From the NCBI GenBank assembly GCA_017480325.1, contig JAFVAY010000013.1, positions 1-64,000 of the forward strand: DNA of 64,000 bases. The letters are read 5' to 3'. Source of the stretch: Clostridiales bacterium. GTDB lineage: Bacteria > Bacillota > Clostridia > Saccharofermentanales > Saccharofermentanaceae. The position numbers and the translations under genes are program-made. This document shows, in pieces, positions 49,298 through 57,843 of this stretch; the stretch's first letter is position 1, and every line of letters begins with the position of its first letter. The notes below the pieces were generated by a model that was given only the letters and a program-made list of their open reading frames with translations, did not search any database and had not been told where the DNA came from.

Positions 49298-51651
49298 AAA
49301 TGTATTCATTACTGTTCATCGCGTTAAACAACATGAAGAAGAAAAAGGGCGATATCATCACTCTGGCGGTCCTCGCATTTCTGTCCTCTCTGCTTCTTTA
49401 TTCCGGCGCTTCATGTCTTGCCGGTGTAAGCCGAGTAATGGATACGGCGCACGAATCTTATAACGGAGCTTACATCTACTATCAGACTCCCGAGCTTATC
49501 GAAGATACGATGGAGGATATCATCCTTCAGAATGAGAATATAAGTCAATTCGAGAAGTCGGAAGCCGATCGCGGCATGCTAGACTACAGAGCGAAAGAAG
49601 GCGACGAATGGTCCTCCTTCAGCTTCATGTTCGGCTCCTACGAAGAGGAGCGAACGATCAACTCCATCACTCTCGACTCCTCGGCTCTTAACGAGAACGA
49701 CATTCTGATCCCGTATTATCTTAAGAATCAGTTCCCCGTCGGAAGCACGATGTACTTTAGAAGCGGGGATAATATCTACGAGTACAACGTAGCAGGACAC
49801 GTCGAGGACCCCTGGTTCGCGACACCCATCAATATCTCCGTTTATAACATCTATATGAGCGACTCCGCTCTTCAGAAGATCGTATCGGAAAACCCCGACA
49901 ACATCGTCCCGGGCTATAGCTTCAAGGTAAGATTCAACGACAACAGCTACGAGTCCGTCATGGAGAACCGTGAAGAGATATGGAATCGCTACATGGAATG
50001 GGCAAGCGAGGATCCTGTTAACGCCGCAGTGCCGATACTGGAAGCGAACTGGTACGACATGAAGGGCGGCGGATCGTTCATGACCGATATCGTTATGGCT
50101 ATCATTATGCTTTTCGCTGTGCTTATCCTTCTTATCGCCGTAATAGTGATCTCCTTCTCCATCAAGAACTTTATCGAGAAGAACATGAAGAACACCGGTA
50201 TACTCGAGGCCTCCGGCTACACCACGACGCAGCTTATTAATGCGACAATGCTCGAGAACGCGCTTGTTGCTTTGCTGTTCTCAGTATTGGGCGTGGCTCT
50301 GTCCGGGCTTCTTAAGGACAGGATCGGCGACGTCATAAGTATGGTGCTCGGACTGTCGTGGAATCAGCCCTATAACGTGCCCGTAGCATTGATCGTCGTG
50401 TTCTCCATCAGCGGCGTGGTAATTATCGTAAGTCTTATGGCTTCATGGAAATACAAGAAGATTACCGTTCTCGAATGCTTAAGAGGCGGAGTTACAAACC
50501 ATAACTTCAAGAGAAATTACCTCCCCTTCAACAAAGTAAGGCTACCTCTGCCGTTACAGCTGTCGCTTAAGGACATCCTGGGAGATAAGGGACGTAATGT
50601 TATCCTGGCTATGATCATCGTTATCCTTGCCGTATCCGCCAATGTAGGCTTCGCTCTGCTCGAGAACTACGGCAACGACATCGGTATGTGTCTCACCATC
50701 GCAGGCATCGAGACAGGAACGGCTTCCTTGACGGATTCACGCGATATTTACGAGGATATAAATGAACTTGATTCCATTGACAATGTGCTTATGAGCTATA
50801 TGGTCGCACCCACTATCTCATTCGGCGAGAACTCTGTAAATATCGACTGCTACGCATATAATGACACCTCCCTGCTCGAGCACGATATGCTTCTTGAAGG
50901 TCGTCTTCCCCAAGCTGATAACGAGATCACCCTGACGGGTAAGATCGCAGACGAGCTCGGCGCCTCCGTAGGAGACCTGGTATATGTCAAATTCGGCGAC
51001 GTGCGCCTCGGATATATAATTTCAGGTATCGACCAGAAGATACAGCGCCTCGGCCGCGTAGGCATGTTCACTGACGAAGGTGCAGCACACCTTGCAGGCG
51101 ATATCGATCAGGTAAGTTTCCTGATCCGCGCGAAGGACGGCGTCAGCTTCGATGAGCTGTCATCTGACCTCGGGAGTGTTACGAATGCATCTGTCGTGAA
51201 TGAGGAGAAGTCCATTCGCGAGACAATATCGACTGTATCCAACAGCATGAAGATCATCTGCCTTGTAATTGCTGTCGTAACCGTACTGATCGTTATATTC
51301 GTCGAGATGCTTCTTATAAGATCCAAGATGATCCGAGAGCTTCGTAACTACGGCATCAGCAAGGCCCTGGGCTTTACCACATGGCAGCTTATGCTTCAGA
51401 TCCTGATACTTAATATACCGACTATTACCGTCGGAGTTATACTCGGCACTTTGATCTCCGTACCCGCAGGATCGATGATCATGAATGCAGCGCTGGTGTT
51501 CTTCGGTATGAAATCTGTAAGCTTTGTGGTTCACCCGCAGTGGATGGCTGTGACATTCGTGGGAATTATAGTAACGGCAATGATCACATCACTCATATGC
51601 TCCCTGTCCATAAGGAGTGTTGAGCCTGCGAAGCTACTTACCGAGGAATAA
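49291..51651 (+). CDS. FtsX/MacB-type ABC permease
   Basis: A 786-residue permease with about eight to ten membrane segments in two FtsX-like halves: one segment near residue 22, a large extracellular domain (about 45-265), a core near 270-400, then a second extracellular domain (about 460-650) and a C-terminal core. This is the double-FtsX layout rather than the single MacB layout, though shorter extracellular loops differ from BceB. It probably exports or recovers antimicrobial peptides from the membrane. Overlaps its ATPase gene; ribosome site GGGGTGG precedes the ATG. Confidence 0.9.
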   Translation: MVKMYSLLFIALNNMKKKKGDIITLAVLAFLSSLLLYSGASCLAGVSRVMDTAHESYNGAYIYYQTPELIEDTMEDIILQNENISQFEKSEADRGMLDYRAKEGDEWSSFSFMFGSYEEERTINSITLDSSALNENDILIPYYLKNQFPVGSTMYFRSGDNIYEYNVAGHVEDPWFATPINISVYNIYMSDSALQKIVSENPDNIVPGYSFKVRFNDNSYESVMENREEIWNRYMEWASEDPVNAAVPILEANWYDMKGGGSFMTDIVMAIIMLFAVLILLIAVIVISFSIKNFIEKNMKNTGILEASGYTTTQLINATMLENALVALLFSVLGVALSGLLKDRIGDVISMVLGLSWNQPYNVPVALIVVFSISGVVIIVSLMASWKYKKITVLECLRGGVTNHNFKRNYLPFNKVRLPLPLQLSLKDILGDKGRNVILAMIIVILAVSANVGFALLENYGNDIGMCLTIAGIETGTASLTDSRDIYEDINELDSIDNVLMSYMVAPTISFGENSVNIDCYAYNDTSLLEHDMLLEGRLPQADNEITLTGKIADELGASVGDLVYVKFGDVRLGYIISGIDQKIQRLGRVGMFTDEGAAHLAGDIDQVSFLIRAKDGVSFDELSSDLGSVTNASVVNEEKSIRETISTVSNSMKIICLVIAVVTVLIVIFVEMLLIRSKMIRELRNYGISKALGFTTWQLMLQILILNIPTITVGVILGTLISVPAGSMIMNAALVFFGMKSVSFVVHPQWMAVTFVGIIVTAMITSLICSLSIRSVEPAKLLTEE

Positions 51652-51683
51652 TACGGTCTCCCGCCTTTATGCTCGAAGAGCTG

Positions 51684-52199
51684 TCAGCTTACCTTCTCGC
51701 GCTCTTCCTGTATAAAGTCGGGGATCTCCTTGGGATCCATGCCGAGGGCAACAGCAAATTCCGCATTCATACGCTTCTCGGCATCGGTAAGGATCTTCTC
51801 ATCCTGCTGATTAAGGGTCTTACCCTCCTCGGCGAGCATCCTTCTTCTGGCAGTGATAGCACTTATAACGTCAACGATATTCTTACGGTCTCCGCTTGAT
51901 ACGAGCCCGTTGAAAAGCTCCTTACGGGCGTTCCTATCCTCTATCCACTCGATGGATGACTCATCGATCCCGTGGATAAGATCCAGTGCCTCATCCTTAG
52001 AGATAACAGGCTTGATCTTAGCGGTCAGCTTCTCGTTGTTATAAGGCACATAAACAACCTGTGCCTGGTTAACAAAAAGTGGCTTAAGAATATAATACTT
52101 CTGAGGACGCTCATGATAAAAACGGACATCTTTAATGTCGTCAATCTCGCAGACGCCGCTGCCGCCGTACACTACCGTCTCACCCTTGGAGAAACTCAT
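51684..52199 (-). CDS. CarD-family transcription regulator
   Basis: A 171-residue RNA-polymerase-binding protein. The N-terminal Tudor-like domain opens with FSKGETVVYGGSGVCEIDDI, and the C-terminal helical domain includes RMLAEEGKTLNQQDEKIL, the usual CarD/CdnL layout. Such proteins stabilise open promoter complexes, mainly at housekeeping genes. It stands alone, convergent with the ABC permease gene. Confidence 0.9.
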   Translation of the reverse strand: MSFSKGETVVYGGSGVCEIDDIKDVRFYHERPQKYYILKPLFVNQAQVVYVPYNNEKLTAKIKPVISKDEALDLIHGIDESSIEWIEDRNARKELFNGLVSSGDRKNIVDVISAITARRRMLAEEGKTLNQQDEKILTDAEKRMNAEFAVALGMDPKEIPDFIQEEREKVS

Positions 52200-52269
52200 A
52201 TCCTGCCTCTTTCTGTAAAAATAAAAACGACTGAAAACCGCTCACGTAGCACAATTACGCCACATGTAG

Positions 52270-52278
52270 ATTATATCA
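52270..52278 (-). promoter_or_regulatory. Extended -10 promoter of the CarD gene
   Basis: On the minus strand TGATATAAT is a perfect extended -10 element, about 70 bp ahead of the CarD start. No good -35 is seen, which extended -10 promoters do not need. Confidence 0.5.
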
Positions 52279-52310
52279 TCGCGGCTGTCTCCACATCACT
52301 TGGCATAATT

Positions 52311-52345
52311 GCCAAAAATTGCTTTCAAAAGGAGGGATTTTTGGC
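52311..52345 (-). terminator. Terminator of the metal importer/YitT operon
   Basis: GCCAAAAAT and ATTTTTGGC form a perfect 9-bp stem two bases after the YitT stop, with the T run inside the arm. Its position right after the last minus-strand gene supports termination. Confidence 0.6.
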
Positions 52346-52347
52346 GT

Positions 52348-53223
52348 TTAGTCCTTCTCAAACTTATAAACGTCAGCTACTTCAGAGATGGTCAAATAAG
52401 CGTGAGGGTCGGCCTTGTGAACCAGCTGTCTCATGCGGGCGATCTGGAACCTGTTAACAACGAAGTAAACCACGGTCCTCTCCTTGGAGGTAAAGCCCCC
52501 CTTGGCGGGAATAATAGTCGTACCGGAACCGAATTCGTTCATCAATGCCTTGGATACCTCGTCCCCCTTCTCGGTGACGATCATGACTGACTTCGAGCGA
52601 TCAATACCCTCTGCGATAAAGTCGATGGTGTGCAGGGCAACGTAATAGGTAACCATGGAATACAGAGGGAGCGTCCAGCTTCTGAAGATGATGCCGCAGA
52701 CTATGTAGAGGCAGGCGTTGTAGATCATCATGAAGGTGCCGACTGTAAGATTCAGGGATTTCGCGAAGATCACAGCCATAACCTCCACTCCGTCGATGGC
52801 TCCCCCCTGCCTTACCGCGAGACCCGAACCCGCACCGCAGATAAGGCCTCCGAATACCGAGCAAAGAAGAAGATCCGTGCCCGCGATGGGAGAAGCATCC
52901 GTTAGGTCGATATTGTGCTCGATTATAAGTGCGAAGACAGAGTACATAATTACCGCGAACACGGAGTAAACGGTAAATGCTACTCCCTGCTTCTTAAGTC
53001 CGTACAGCATAAGCGGAATGTTAAGCACCACCAGAAACAAGGACAGGCTCAGATATGACGGCGTAAGCTGCGAGATAAGAAGCGACGTGCCTGCGATGCC
53101 GCTGTCGTAAAGATGTACAGGCGACAGAAAGATCGTGATGCCTATCGCGGAGATAATTCCGGCGAGGGTCATGTAGATAAAGCGATGTGGCTCGATACCG
53201 TATTTGTCGAATAAAGCTTTCAT
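52348..53223 (-). CDS. YitT-family membrane protein
   Basis: A 291-residue protein with five or six membrane segments followed by a C-terminal cytoplasmic domain (KSVMIVTEKGDEVSKALMNEF, then RTVVYFVVNRFQIARMRQLV) of the DUF2179 type. The first half has the family phrases HLYDSGIAGTSLLI and RQGGAIDGVEVMAVIF. Function unestablished. It starts 6 bp after the metal permease gene, so it is co-expressed with a zinc/manganese-type importer. Confidence 0.88.
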   Translation of the reverse strand: MKALFDKYGIEPHRFIYMTLAGIISAIGITIFLSPVHLYDSGIAGTSLLISQLTPSYLSLSLFLVVLNIPLMLYGLKKQGVAFTVYSVFAVIMYSVFALIIEHNIDLTDASPIAGTDLLLCSVFGGLICGAGSGLAVRQGGAIDGVEVMAVIFAKSLNLTVGTFMMIYNACLYIVCGIIFRSWTLPLYSMVTYYVALHTIDFIAEGIDRSKSVMIVTEKGDEVSKALMNEFGSGTTIIPAKGGFTSKERTVVYFVVNRFQIARMRQLVHKADPHAYLTISEVADVYKFEKD

Positions 53224-53229
53224 ATATCG

Positions 53230-54042
53230 TCAGTCCTTGTTAAGAGAATGAATCACGAAGGTGATGAAGAAGGTGCAGCCCAGAAGCAGCACGATGGTGG
53301 GCCCCGAGGGCACGCTGGTATAGTAGGAAATCAGAAGTCCCGCGACTCCGCACAGAAGTGAGAAAACCACCGAGAACAGGTGATATGACCTGGTGTTATG
53401 CGATACGTTACGGCTCGAAGCAGCGGGCAGAATTATGAGGGAATTAATAAGAAGAATTCCGATCCATCTTATGGAGAACATGATCACCACCGCGATAAAA
53501 GCGGAGAAGATATAGTCGTAGAGCTTGCCGTTAATACCCTTGCTCCTCGCGAGGGCGCGGTTAAGGTTATCCGAGGACAGTCCGTTATAGGATATGGCCC
53601 AGAATATTATCACCAGCACAAGGCACACGGTAAGGCTTATGACCTCCTCCCTGGTGATGCTCAGGATATCTCCTATAAGATACGAGGAATACCTGTTAAA
53701 GGACCCGCCGCGGGACAGGAGCACGAGTCCCAGAGACATGGCAACCGAAGCGAAAACACTTATGATCGTATCCGCCCCATAGGTAGTCCTATCCTTCACG
53801 AAGTTAAGAAGTATCGAGAACAGCACTGCGAAGACAACCATAGACAGCGTCCTGCTCGTGAACCCGAATATCACACCCACTGCGATCCCGCACAAAGCGG
53901 AATGACCGATGGCATCAGAGAAAAAAGCCATCTTTTTGTTGACTACCATAGTTCCGAGCAGTGCGAAGATCGGCGATGACACAAGTATCGCCAGGAGAGC
54001 ATTACGCATGAATTCGTAGGAAAGAAAATCGAGACCTGTCAT
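53230..54042 (-). CDS. Metal ABC permease, ZnuB/MntB family
   Basis: A 270-residue membrane protein with about eight segments. FFSDAIGHSALCGIAVGVIFG and RWIGILLINSLIILPAASSRN are hallmarks of the ABC-3 family that imports zinc, manganese or iron. It overlaps the ATPase gene by 4 bp and precedes the YitT gene by 6 bp. The metal cannot be fixed from the permease. Confidence 0.92.
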   Translation of the reverse strand: MTGLDFLSYEFMRNALLAILVSSPIFALLGTMVVNKKMAFFSDAIGHSALCGIAVGVIFGFTSRTLSMVVFAVLFSILLNFVKDRTTYGADTIISVFASVAMSLGLVLLSRGGSFNRYSSYLIGDILSITREEVISLTVCLVLVIIFWAISYNGLSSDNLNRALARSKGINGKLYDYIFSAFIAVVIMFSIRWIGILLINSLIILPAASSRNVSHNTRSYHLFSVVFSLLCGVAGLLISYYTSVPSGPTIVLLLGCTFFITFVIHSLNKD

Positions 54043-54797
54043 ACCGTCTTCCCTCCGAATATCCTTCTGAAGCTCGAATCCTCATAGACCTGCTCAGGTG
54101 TACCTCGGCAAAGGATCTTCTTATCCAGAAGCACTACCTTATCAGCGTATTTACGCACAAGATCAAGATCGTGAGACACGAGAAGTATAGAAAGATTATT
54201 CTTGCTCTTCATCTCGTTTACCAACTGATAGAAGTCACGTACACCGTTCTCGTCGATACCCGATACAGGCTCGTCAAGAATAAGAAGATCAGGCATCGGA
54301 GTAAGAGCTATAGAGAGCATAACTCGCTGAAGCTGTCCTCCCGAGAGCTTACCCACCTGCTTGTCGATAATATCCTCCACGGAGAATATCTTGAGCTGCT
54401 CCTTGATCGTATTGTAGAGTTTTTTACTCTTCGGAAACCATATAGGATAACGAGAGATGAAGGAAGCGAAGAGATCATAAACCGTCATGGGGATCTCCCG
54501 CTCTATATTAAGAGACTGCGGAACATAGCCAATGCGAAGGCTCTTGTCTTTCCCGGTCTTTGTCTCTGTGAACTCTATCTTACCCTCATGGGGGATCTCT
54601 CCGAGAAGCGCTCTGAGAAGTGTCGTCTTGCCCGCGCCGTTAGGACCTATCAGGACCGTAAGCTCGCCGCAGTGCATGTGAAGACTTACGTCATCCAATA
54701 CCTTCTCATCGCCGAAGGTCACGCTAAGACCGTTGATCTTGATACAATGACAATGGTGAGCGCAGGCTACGTCCGGACGTTCCTTCATCAGTGTCAT
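54039..54797 (-). CDS. Metal ABC transporter ATPase
   Basis: A 252-residue ATPase with Walker A GPNGAGKTT, signature LSGGQLQR and Walker B LLILDEPVSGID, typical of ZnuC/MntA-type ATPases. A His/Cys-rich N-terminus (CAHHCHCIKI) could bind metal, an uncommon feature. It begins one base after the binding-protein gene and overlaps the permease gene. Confidence 0.92.
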   Translation of the reverse strand: MTLMKERPDVACAHHCHCIKINGLSVTFGDEKVLDDVSLHMHCGELTVLIGPNGAGKTTLLRALLGEIPHEGKIEFTETKTGKDKSLRIGYVPQSLNIEREIPMTVYDLFASFISRYPIWFPKSKKLYNTIKEQLKIFSVEDIIDKQVGKLSGGQLQRVMLSIALTPMPDLLILDEPVSGIDENGVRDFYQLVNEMKSKNNLSILLVSHDLDLVRKYADKVVLLDKKILCRGTPEQVYEDSSFRRIFGGKTV

Positions 54798-54798
54798 G

Positions 54799-55692
54799 TC
54801 AGTTCATCTCCGACAGGATCTCAAAATTCTCAGTCATCTGCGTTATATACGCATCAGCCTCGACAGGACCCGTGATCATCGTGTTAAGAACATATATAGA
54901 AGCACCTGTCTCATCTGCGATAGTCTGTGCTATGTCTGAATCGCTGTCTGTTCCGACGAAGATAACATCCACGTCGCTGCCGTTCATGTATTCTATGAGC
55001 TCTCGAATATCTCCGGCGGATAAAGCGGACTGCTCGTGATCGGTCTCCAGTGTCCTGTAGTTCATTCCCGTGTACACACAGAAGGAGGGCAAGGACTCGT
55101 CAAGGACCAATGCACCTCTGCCCTCAAGGCTCGCTATGATCTCAAGGTTAGAGGACTGTATATTTTCGACTCTGTCGATATAGGATGAGGCATTTGCCTC
55201 GTAGATATCAGCATGCTCGGGATCTATATCGGACAGTCTGTCGCCCACCTGTCTGATCATTAGAATGTAGTCGTCAATACTGGTCCACACGTGACCGTTG
55301 ACCTCTTCCCCGTCTTCTTCAGCCGGCGCATCCGTCACATCCGCTGCCGCCTCGATTATCTGAAGTCCCGGATAAGCACTTAATATCTGGTCGTTGAAGG
55401 TCTCGAGTCCCAGCCCGTTCTCCACATACACATCAGCATTCTCGATGAGTCTTAAGTCCTCAGTAGTGAATACGTGGTCGTGAATACAGCCGATGTCAGG
55501 CTCGGACATACAGCTCACATTGACTCCGTCTATGCCCCCTGCGATATTCATGACGAGGATCTGCATCGGATAGAAGGATGTAACAATGTTAAAGCCCTCA
55601 TTTGCCGAAGCTTCTGAAGGGGCGCAGGCTGTAAGCGGAAGGGCCAGCGCCAGAGAGATAACCGTTATTATTATTTTTCTTATTAATTTCAT
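54799..55692 (-). CDS. Metal-binding lipoprotein, ZnuA/TroA family
   Basis: A cluster A-I solute-binding protein of about 297 residues, lipobox LTAC. Likely metal ligands are the histidines in GCIHDHVF, NGHVWTS and in LETDHEQSAL, with an acidic ligand in FVGTDSDSD. The loop between the second helix pair is short and not His-rich. Zinc is favoured by context (metal GTPases elsewhere in the window) but manganese is possible. I choose ATG at 55692 (MKLIRKIIITV), which gives a normal signal; the frame stays open to 55731 and the ribosome site is unclear. Confidence 0.87.
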   Translation of the reverse strand: MKLIRKIIITVISLALALPLTACAPSEASANEGFNIVTSFYPMQILVMNIAGGIDGVNVSCMSEPDIGCIHDHVFTTEDLRLIENADVYVENGLGLETFNDQILSAYPGLQIIEAAADVTDAPAEEDGEEVNGHVWTSIDDYILMIRQVGDRLSDIDPEHADIYEANASSYIDRVENIQSSNLEIIASLEGRGALVLDESLPSFCVYTGMNYRTLETDHEQSALSAGDIRELIEYMNGSDVDVIFVGTDSDSDIAQTIADETGASIYVLNTMITGPVEADAYITQMTENFEILSEMN

Positions 55693-55759
55693 ATGCAAAA
55701 TAATTCTAAAGATGACCCTCGGCATTGTCAATTACACTTGATGTGCGTATCATTATCAC

Positions 55760-56638
55760 ATGCGCTCGAATGGTGAAACAGGTTCAAATACTATTACGAG
55801 AGGCCTCGTACTGGAGGGCGGTGCCATGCGCGGGCTTTTTACCGCCGGGATACTGGATGTTCTTATGGAGAACGGGATTGTTTTCCAGAAGGCGGCCGGC
55901 GTATCTGCAGGCGTCGCCTTCGGGTGTAACTACAAATCCCGACAGATCGGACGCGTCCTCCGTTATAACCTTAACTACTCGTCTGACTGGCGCTATAAAA
56001 GCTACCGTTCCTTAATTCTGACCGGAGATCTGTACGGCGCAGACTTCTGCTATCACGAGCTTCCGGACAAGCTGGATGTGTTCGATACCACTGCCTTCGA
56101 GGCTGATCCTCTGGAGTTCTACGCGGTAGCTACAGATGTTATGACCGGCAAGGCCGTGTACCATCTTCTTAAAGACGGCGGCAATGAAGACCTCGAATGG
56201 ATCCGCGCGTCAGCCTCAATGCCATTGGCGTCCCGCGTTGTTGACATTAACGGGCAGAAGCTTCTCGACGGTGGCATCAGTGATTCCATCCCCTTGGAGT
56301 TCCTTGAGAAAAAGGGATGTAACAGAAATCTGGTCATCCTCACACAGCCGCTTACATATACCAAGCATCAGTATCACTACTTCAAGGCTATTGCTGCGGC
56401 TTTACACCGATATCCGGCACTTGTTTCCGCTCTTAAAGACCGTCCCTCCATGTATAACGCTCAGGTCGCCTACGTTAAGGTGCGCGAGGCCGAGGGCTCG
56501 GCATTTGTGCTTCGTCCGCCGTCTGCACTTAATATACCGCCTCTCGAGAAAGACCCTGACGAGATCCGCCGTGTATATAATGTCGGCCGCGACCTGGCAT
56601 TATCAAAGCTTGATGAGATAATCGATTTTCTGTCGTAA
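55760..56638 (+). CDS. Patatin-like phospholipase
   Basis: A 292-residue lipid acyl hydrolase of the bacterial patatin family. The oxyanion loop is LEGGAMRGLF, the nucleophile serine lies in GVSAGVAFG, and the catalytic aspartate is in LLDGGISDSIPLEF. No signal peptide, so it probably acts on the inner leaflet or as a cytosolic esterase. Divergent from the metal importer operon; the intergenic region carries ATCATTATC (55749-55757), which equals half of a Fur-type box. The stop lies immediately before the tRNA-Ala promoter. Confidence 0.9.
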   Translation: MRSNGETGSNTITRGLVLEGGAMRGLFTAGILDVLMENGIVFQKAAGVSAGVAFGCNYKSRQIGRVLRYNLNYSSDWRYKSYRSLILTGDLYGADFCYHELPDKLDVFDTTAFEADPLEFYAVATDVMTGKAVYHLLKDGGNEDLEWIRASASMPLASRVVDINGQKLLDGGISDSIPLEFLEKKGCNRNLVILTQPLTYTKHQYHYFKAIAAALHRYPALVSALKDRPSMYNAQVAYVKVREAEGSAFVLRPPSALNIPPLEKDPDEIRRVYNVGRDLALSKLDEIIDFLS

Positions 56639-56641
56639 TGG

Positions 56642-56650
56642 TGCTATAAT
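56642..56650 (+). promoter_or_regulatory. Extended -10 promoter of tRNA-Ala
   Basis: TGCTATAAT, a perfect extended -10, ends 12 bp before the tRNA-Ala 5' end and only a few bases after the patatin stop codon. This spacing fits transcription starting at about 56657. Confidence 0.65.
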
Positions 56651-56662
56651 GCATGAACAGAT

Positions 56663-56738
56663 GGGGGCGTAGCTCAGCTGGGAGAGCGTTGCATTCGCAT
56701 TGCAGAGGTCAGGAGTTCGATCCTCCCCGTCTCCACCA
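56663..56738 (+). tRNA. tRNA-Ala (CGC)
   Basis: Acceptor stem GGGGGCG/CGTCTCC with two G-T pairs, D arm with TAGCTCAGCTGGGAGAGC, anticodon loop TTCGCAT with anticodon CGC, T loop TTCGATC and encoded CCA (56736-56738). It reads GCG codons. Confidence 0.95.
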
Positions 56739-56742
56739 AATC

Positions 56743-56814
56743 GCAAAACACCTTTGCTAGCTCGGGTCCTCGGGGCTTTGCCCCTGCGGAGGTCGCTTCG
56801 CAAAGGTGTTTTGC
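56743..56814. repeat. Nested inverted repeat covering the 3' end of a CPBP gene
   Basis: GCAAAACACCTTTGC (56743-56757) recurs as its exact complement at 56800-56814. Inside lie a GGGGC/GCCCC stem and CCTC/GAGG. The element begins 4 bp after tRNA-Ala and supplies the stop codon and last 19 or so codons of the convergent CPBP protease gene. It may serve as a bidirectional terminator or be a mobile hairpin element. Confidence 0.65.
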
Positions 56815-57686
56815 TCATACCGCTCGGGGGTGTTTGTTATGCTCATACTTAGAACAACGGCTGCGATCGCAAGACACAGGACGATAACCGCCGCCCATGA
56901 GCCCTCTATGCCAAAGCCCGTGTCGTAGAAGAAGCTGTCCACAGACCTCGCAGGTGACAGGATCGAGAAGACGGAAGGCAGGCCGCTGTTTGGCAGGCCG
57001 AAGATGATGGTTTGGGTGAAATTCCATGCGGTGTGCATGGCGATTGCAGCCCACATGTTTTCGAAGCGGAGGACGACGAGAGAGAATAAAATGCCCGCCA
57101 GAAGAATATTCAGGACGCTTGCTGCCGTGATGCCGGGATTCCCGAGGTGAAATATCGTGAAGAACAGGCTGTTGCCGATAACGGCGACCCAGGGACTTCT
57201 GTATCTTCTTCTGAGCTTACCCATGATGTACATCCTGCAGATCAGCTCCTCGCCTCCGGACTGAAGCAGGATCACTATGAAGGATCCAACGAGAGGCAGA
57301 AGCTTAATGCCGTCAGAGGAGAACGCGAGGCTCCCCGTCGCGACCGCACAGGCGATAACGGATGCGTTAAGAACAAAGCCTGCCGCCAGTCCGAGGCCTG
57401 CACCTGCTAAGATATTCTTCTTAAAGGAATTAAGCATCGGGCGATTCTTCTTAAAGATGATAACGGCCAGGATAAAAGAGAGGCAGAAGCCCAAAGAGAA
57501 GAGGTACCCGCCTATAAACTCCGCTACAGCCGCGTCACTTGTAAATAAGAAAGCCCATTTATCGACCTTCGCTACCGTGGAGAACAAACCTCCGAGCTGC
57601 ATCCACAGATATGCCTGAATGTATACCAGAGGCAGGATGTCTGTCCATGATCTTTCCTTGTTGAGAATTCGTTCCTTGATCGTCAT
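56757..57686 (-). CDS. CPBP-family intramembrane metalloprotease
   Basis: A membrane protease of about 309 residues (CAAX/bacteriocin-processing family). Start at 57686 is set by GGAGG at 8 bases. About eight membrane segments. The catalytic motifs are present: EELICR (EExxxR), FTIFHLG (FxxxH) and MHTAWNFTQ (HxxxN-type). The C-terminal tail (KRPPQGQSPEDPS) is encoded by an inverted repeat element and is probably not part of the original gene. The upstream region shares a conserved block with the promoter of the XRE regulator at 63360-63743. Confidence 0.88.
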   Translation of the reverse strand: MTIKERILNKERSWTDILPLVYIQAYLWMQLGGLFSTVAKVDKWAFLFTSDAAVAEFIGGYLFSLGFCLSFILAVIIFKKNRPMLNSFKKNILAGAGLGLAAGFVLNASVIACAVATGSLAFSSDGIKLLPLVGSFIVILLQSGGEELICRMYIMGKLRRRYRSPWVAVIGNSLFFTIFHLGNPGITAASVLNILLAGILFSLVVLRFENMWAAIAMHTAWNFTQTIIFGLPNSGLPSVFSILSPARSVDSFFYDTGFGIEGSWAAVIVLCLAIAAVVLSMSITNTPERYEQNTFAKRPPQGQSPEDPS

Positions 57687-57705
57687 TGCCTTGAACCTCC
57701 GTTGT

Positions 57706-57787
57706 GTTTGATGCTTCAACTATAGGAAATCCTGCGGTTGCAACTCCACCAACGGCATTTGGAACTTTGTAACCCGAGGGTTGCAAT
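57706..57787 (-). promoter_or_regulatory. Conserved upstream block, copy 1 (CPBP gene)
   Basis: About 65 bp aligns closely with the region upstream of the XRE regulator gene (63759-63829): GTTTGATG, GGTTGCAA, CCACCAAC and GGAACTTTGT-like words occur in the same order and orientation. GGTTGCAAC (57736-57744) has a second copy GGTTGCAAT at 57779-57787. A shared operator for the XRE protein is the simplest reading. Confidence 0.55.
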
Positions 57788-57836
57788 GTGTCAATCAAAG
57801 ACAAATCTTGACACATAAAAGCCCTGAAGGTACGAT
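57786..57836 (+). promoter_or_regulatory. Operator-like inverted repeat and promoter of the glycerophosphotransferase operon
   Basis: ATGTGTCAA (57786-57794) and its complement TTGACACAT (57808-57816) form a 9-bp inverted repeat. The right arm contains TTGACA (57808-57813), a perfect -35, with TACGAT (57831-57836) 17 bp further as a weak -10. Transcription would start about one base before the ATG at 57844. Confidence 0.45.
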
Positions 57837-57843
57837 AACTATT

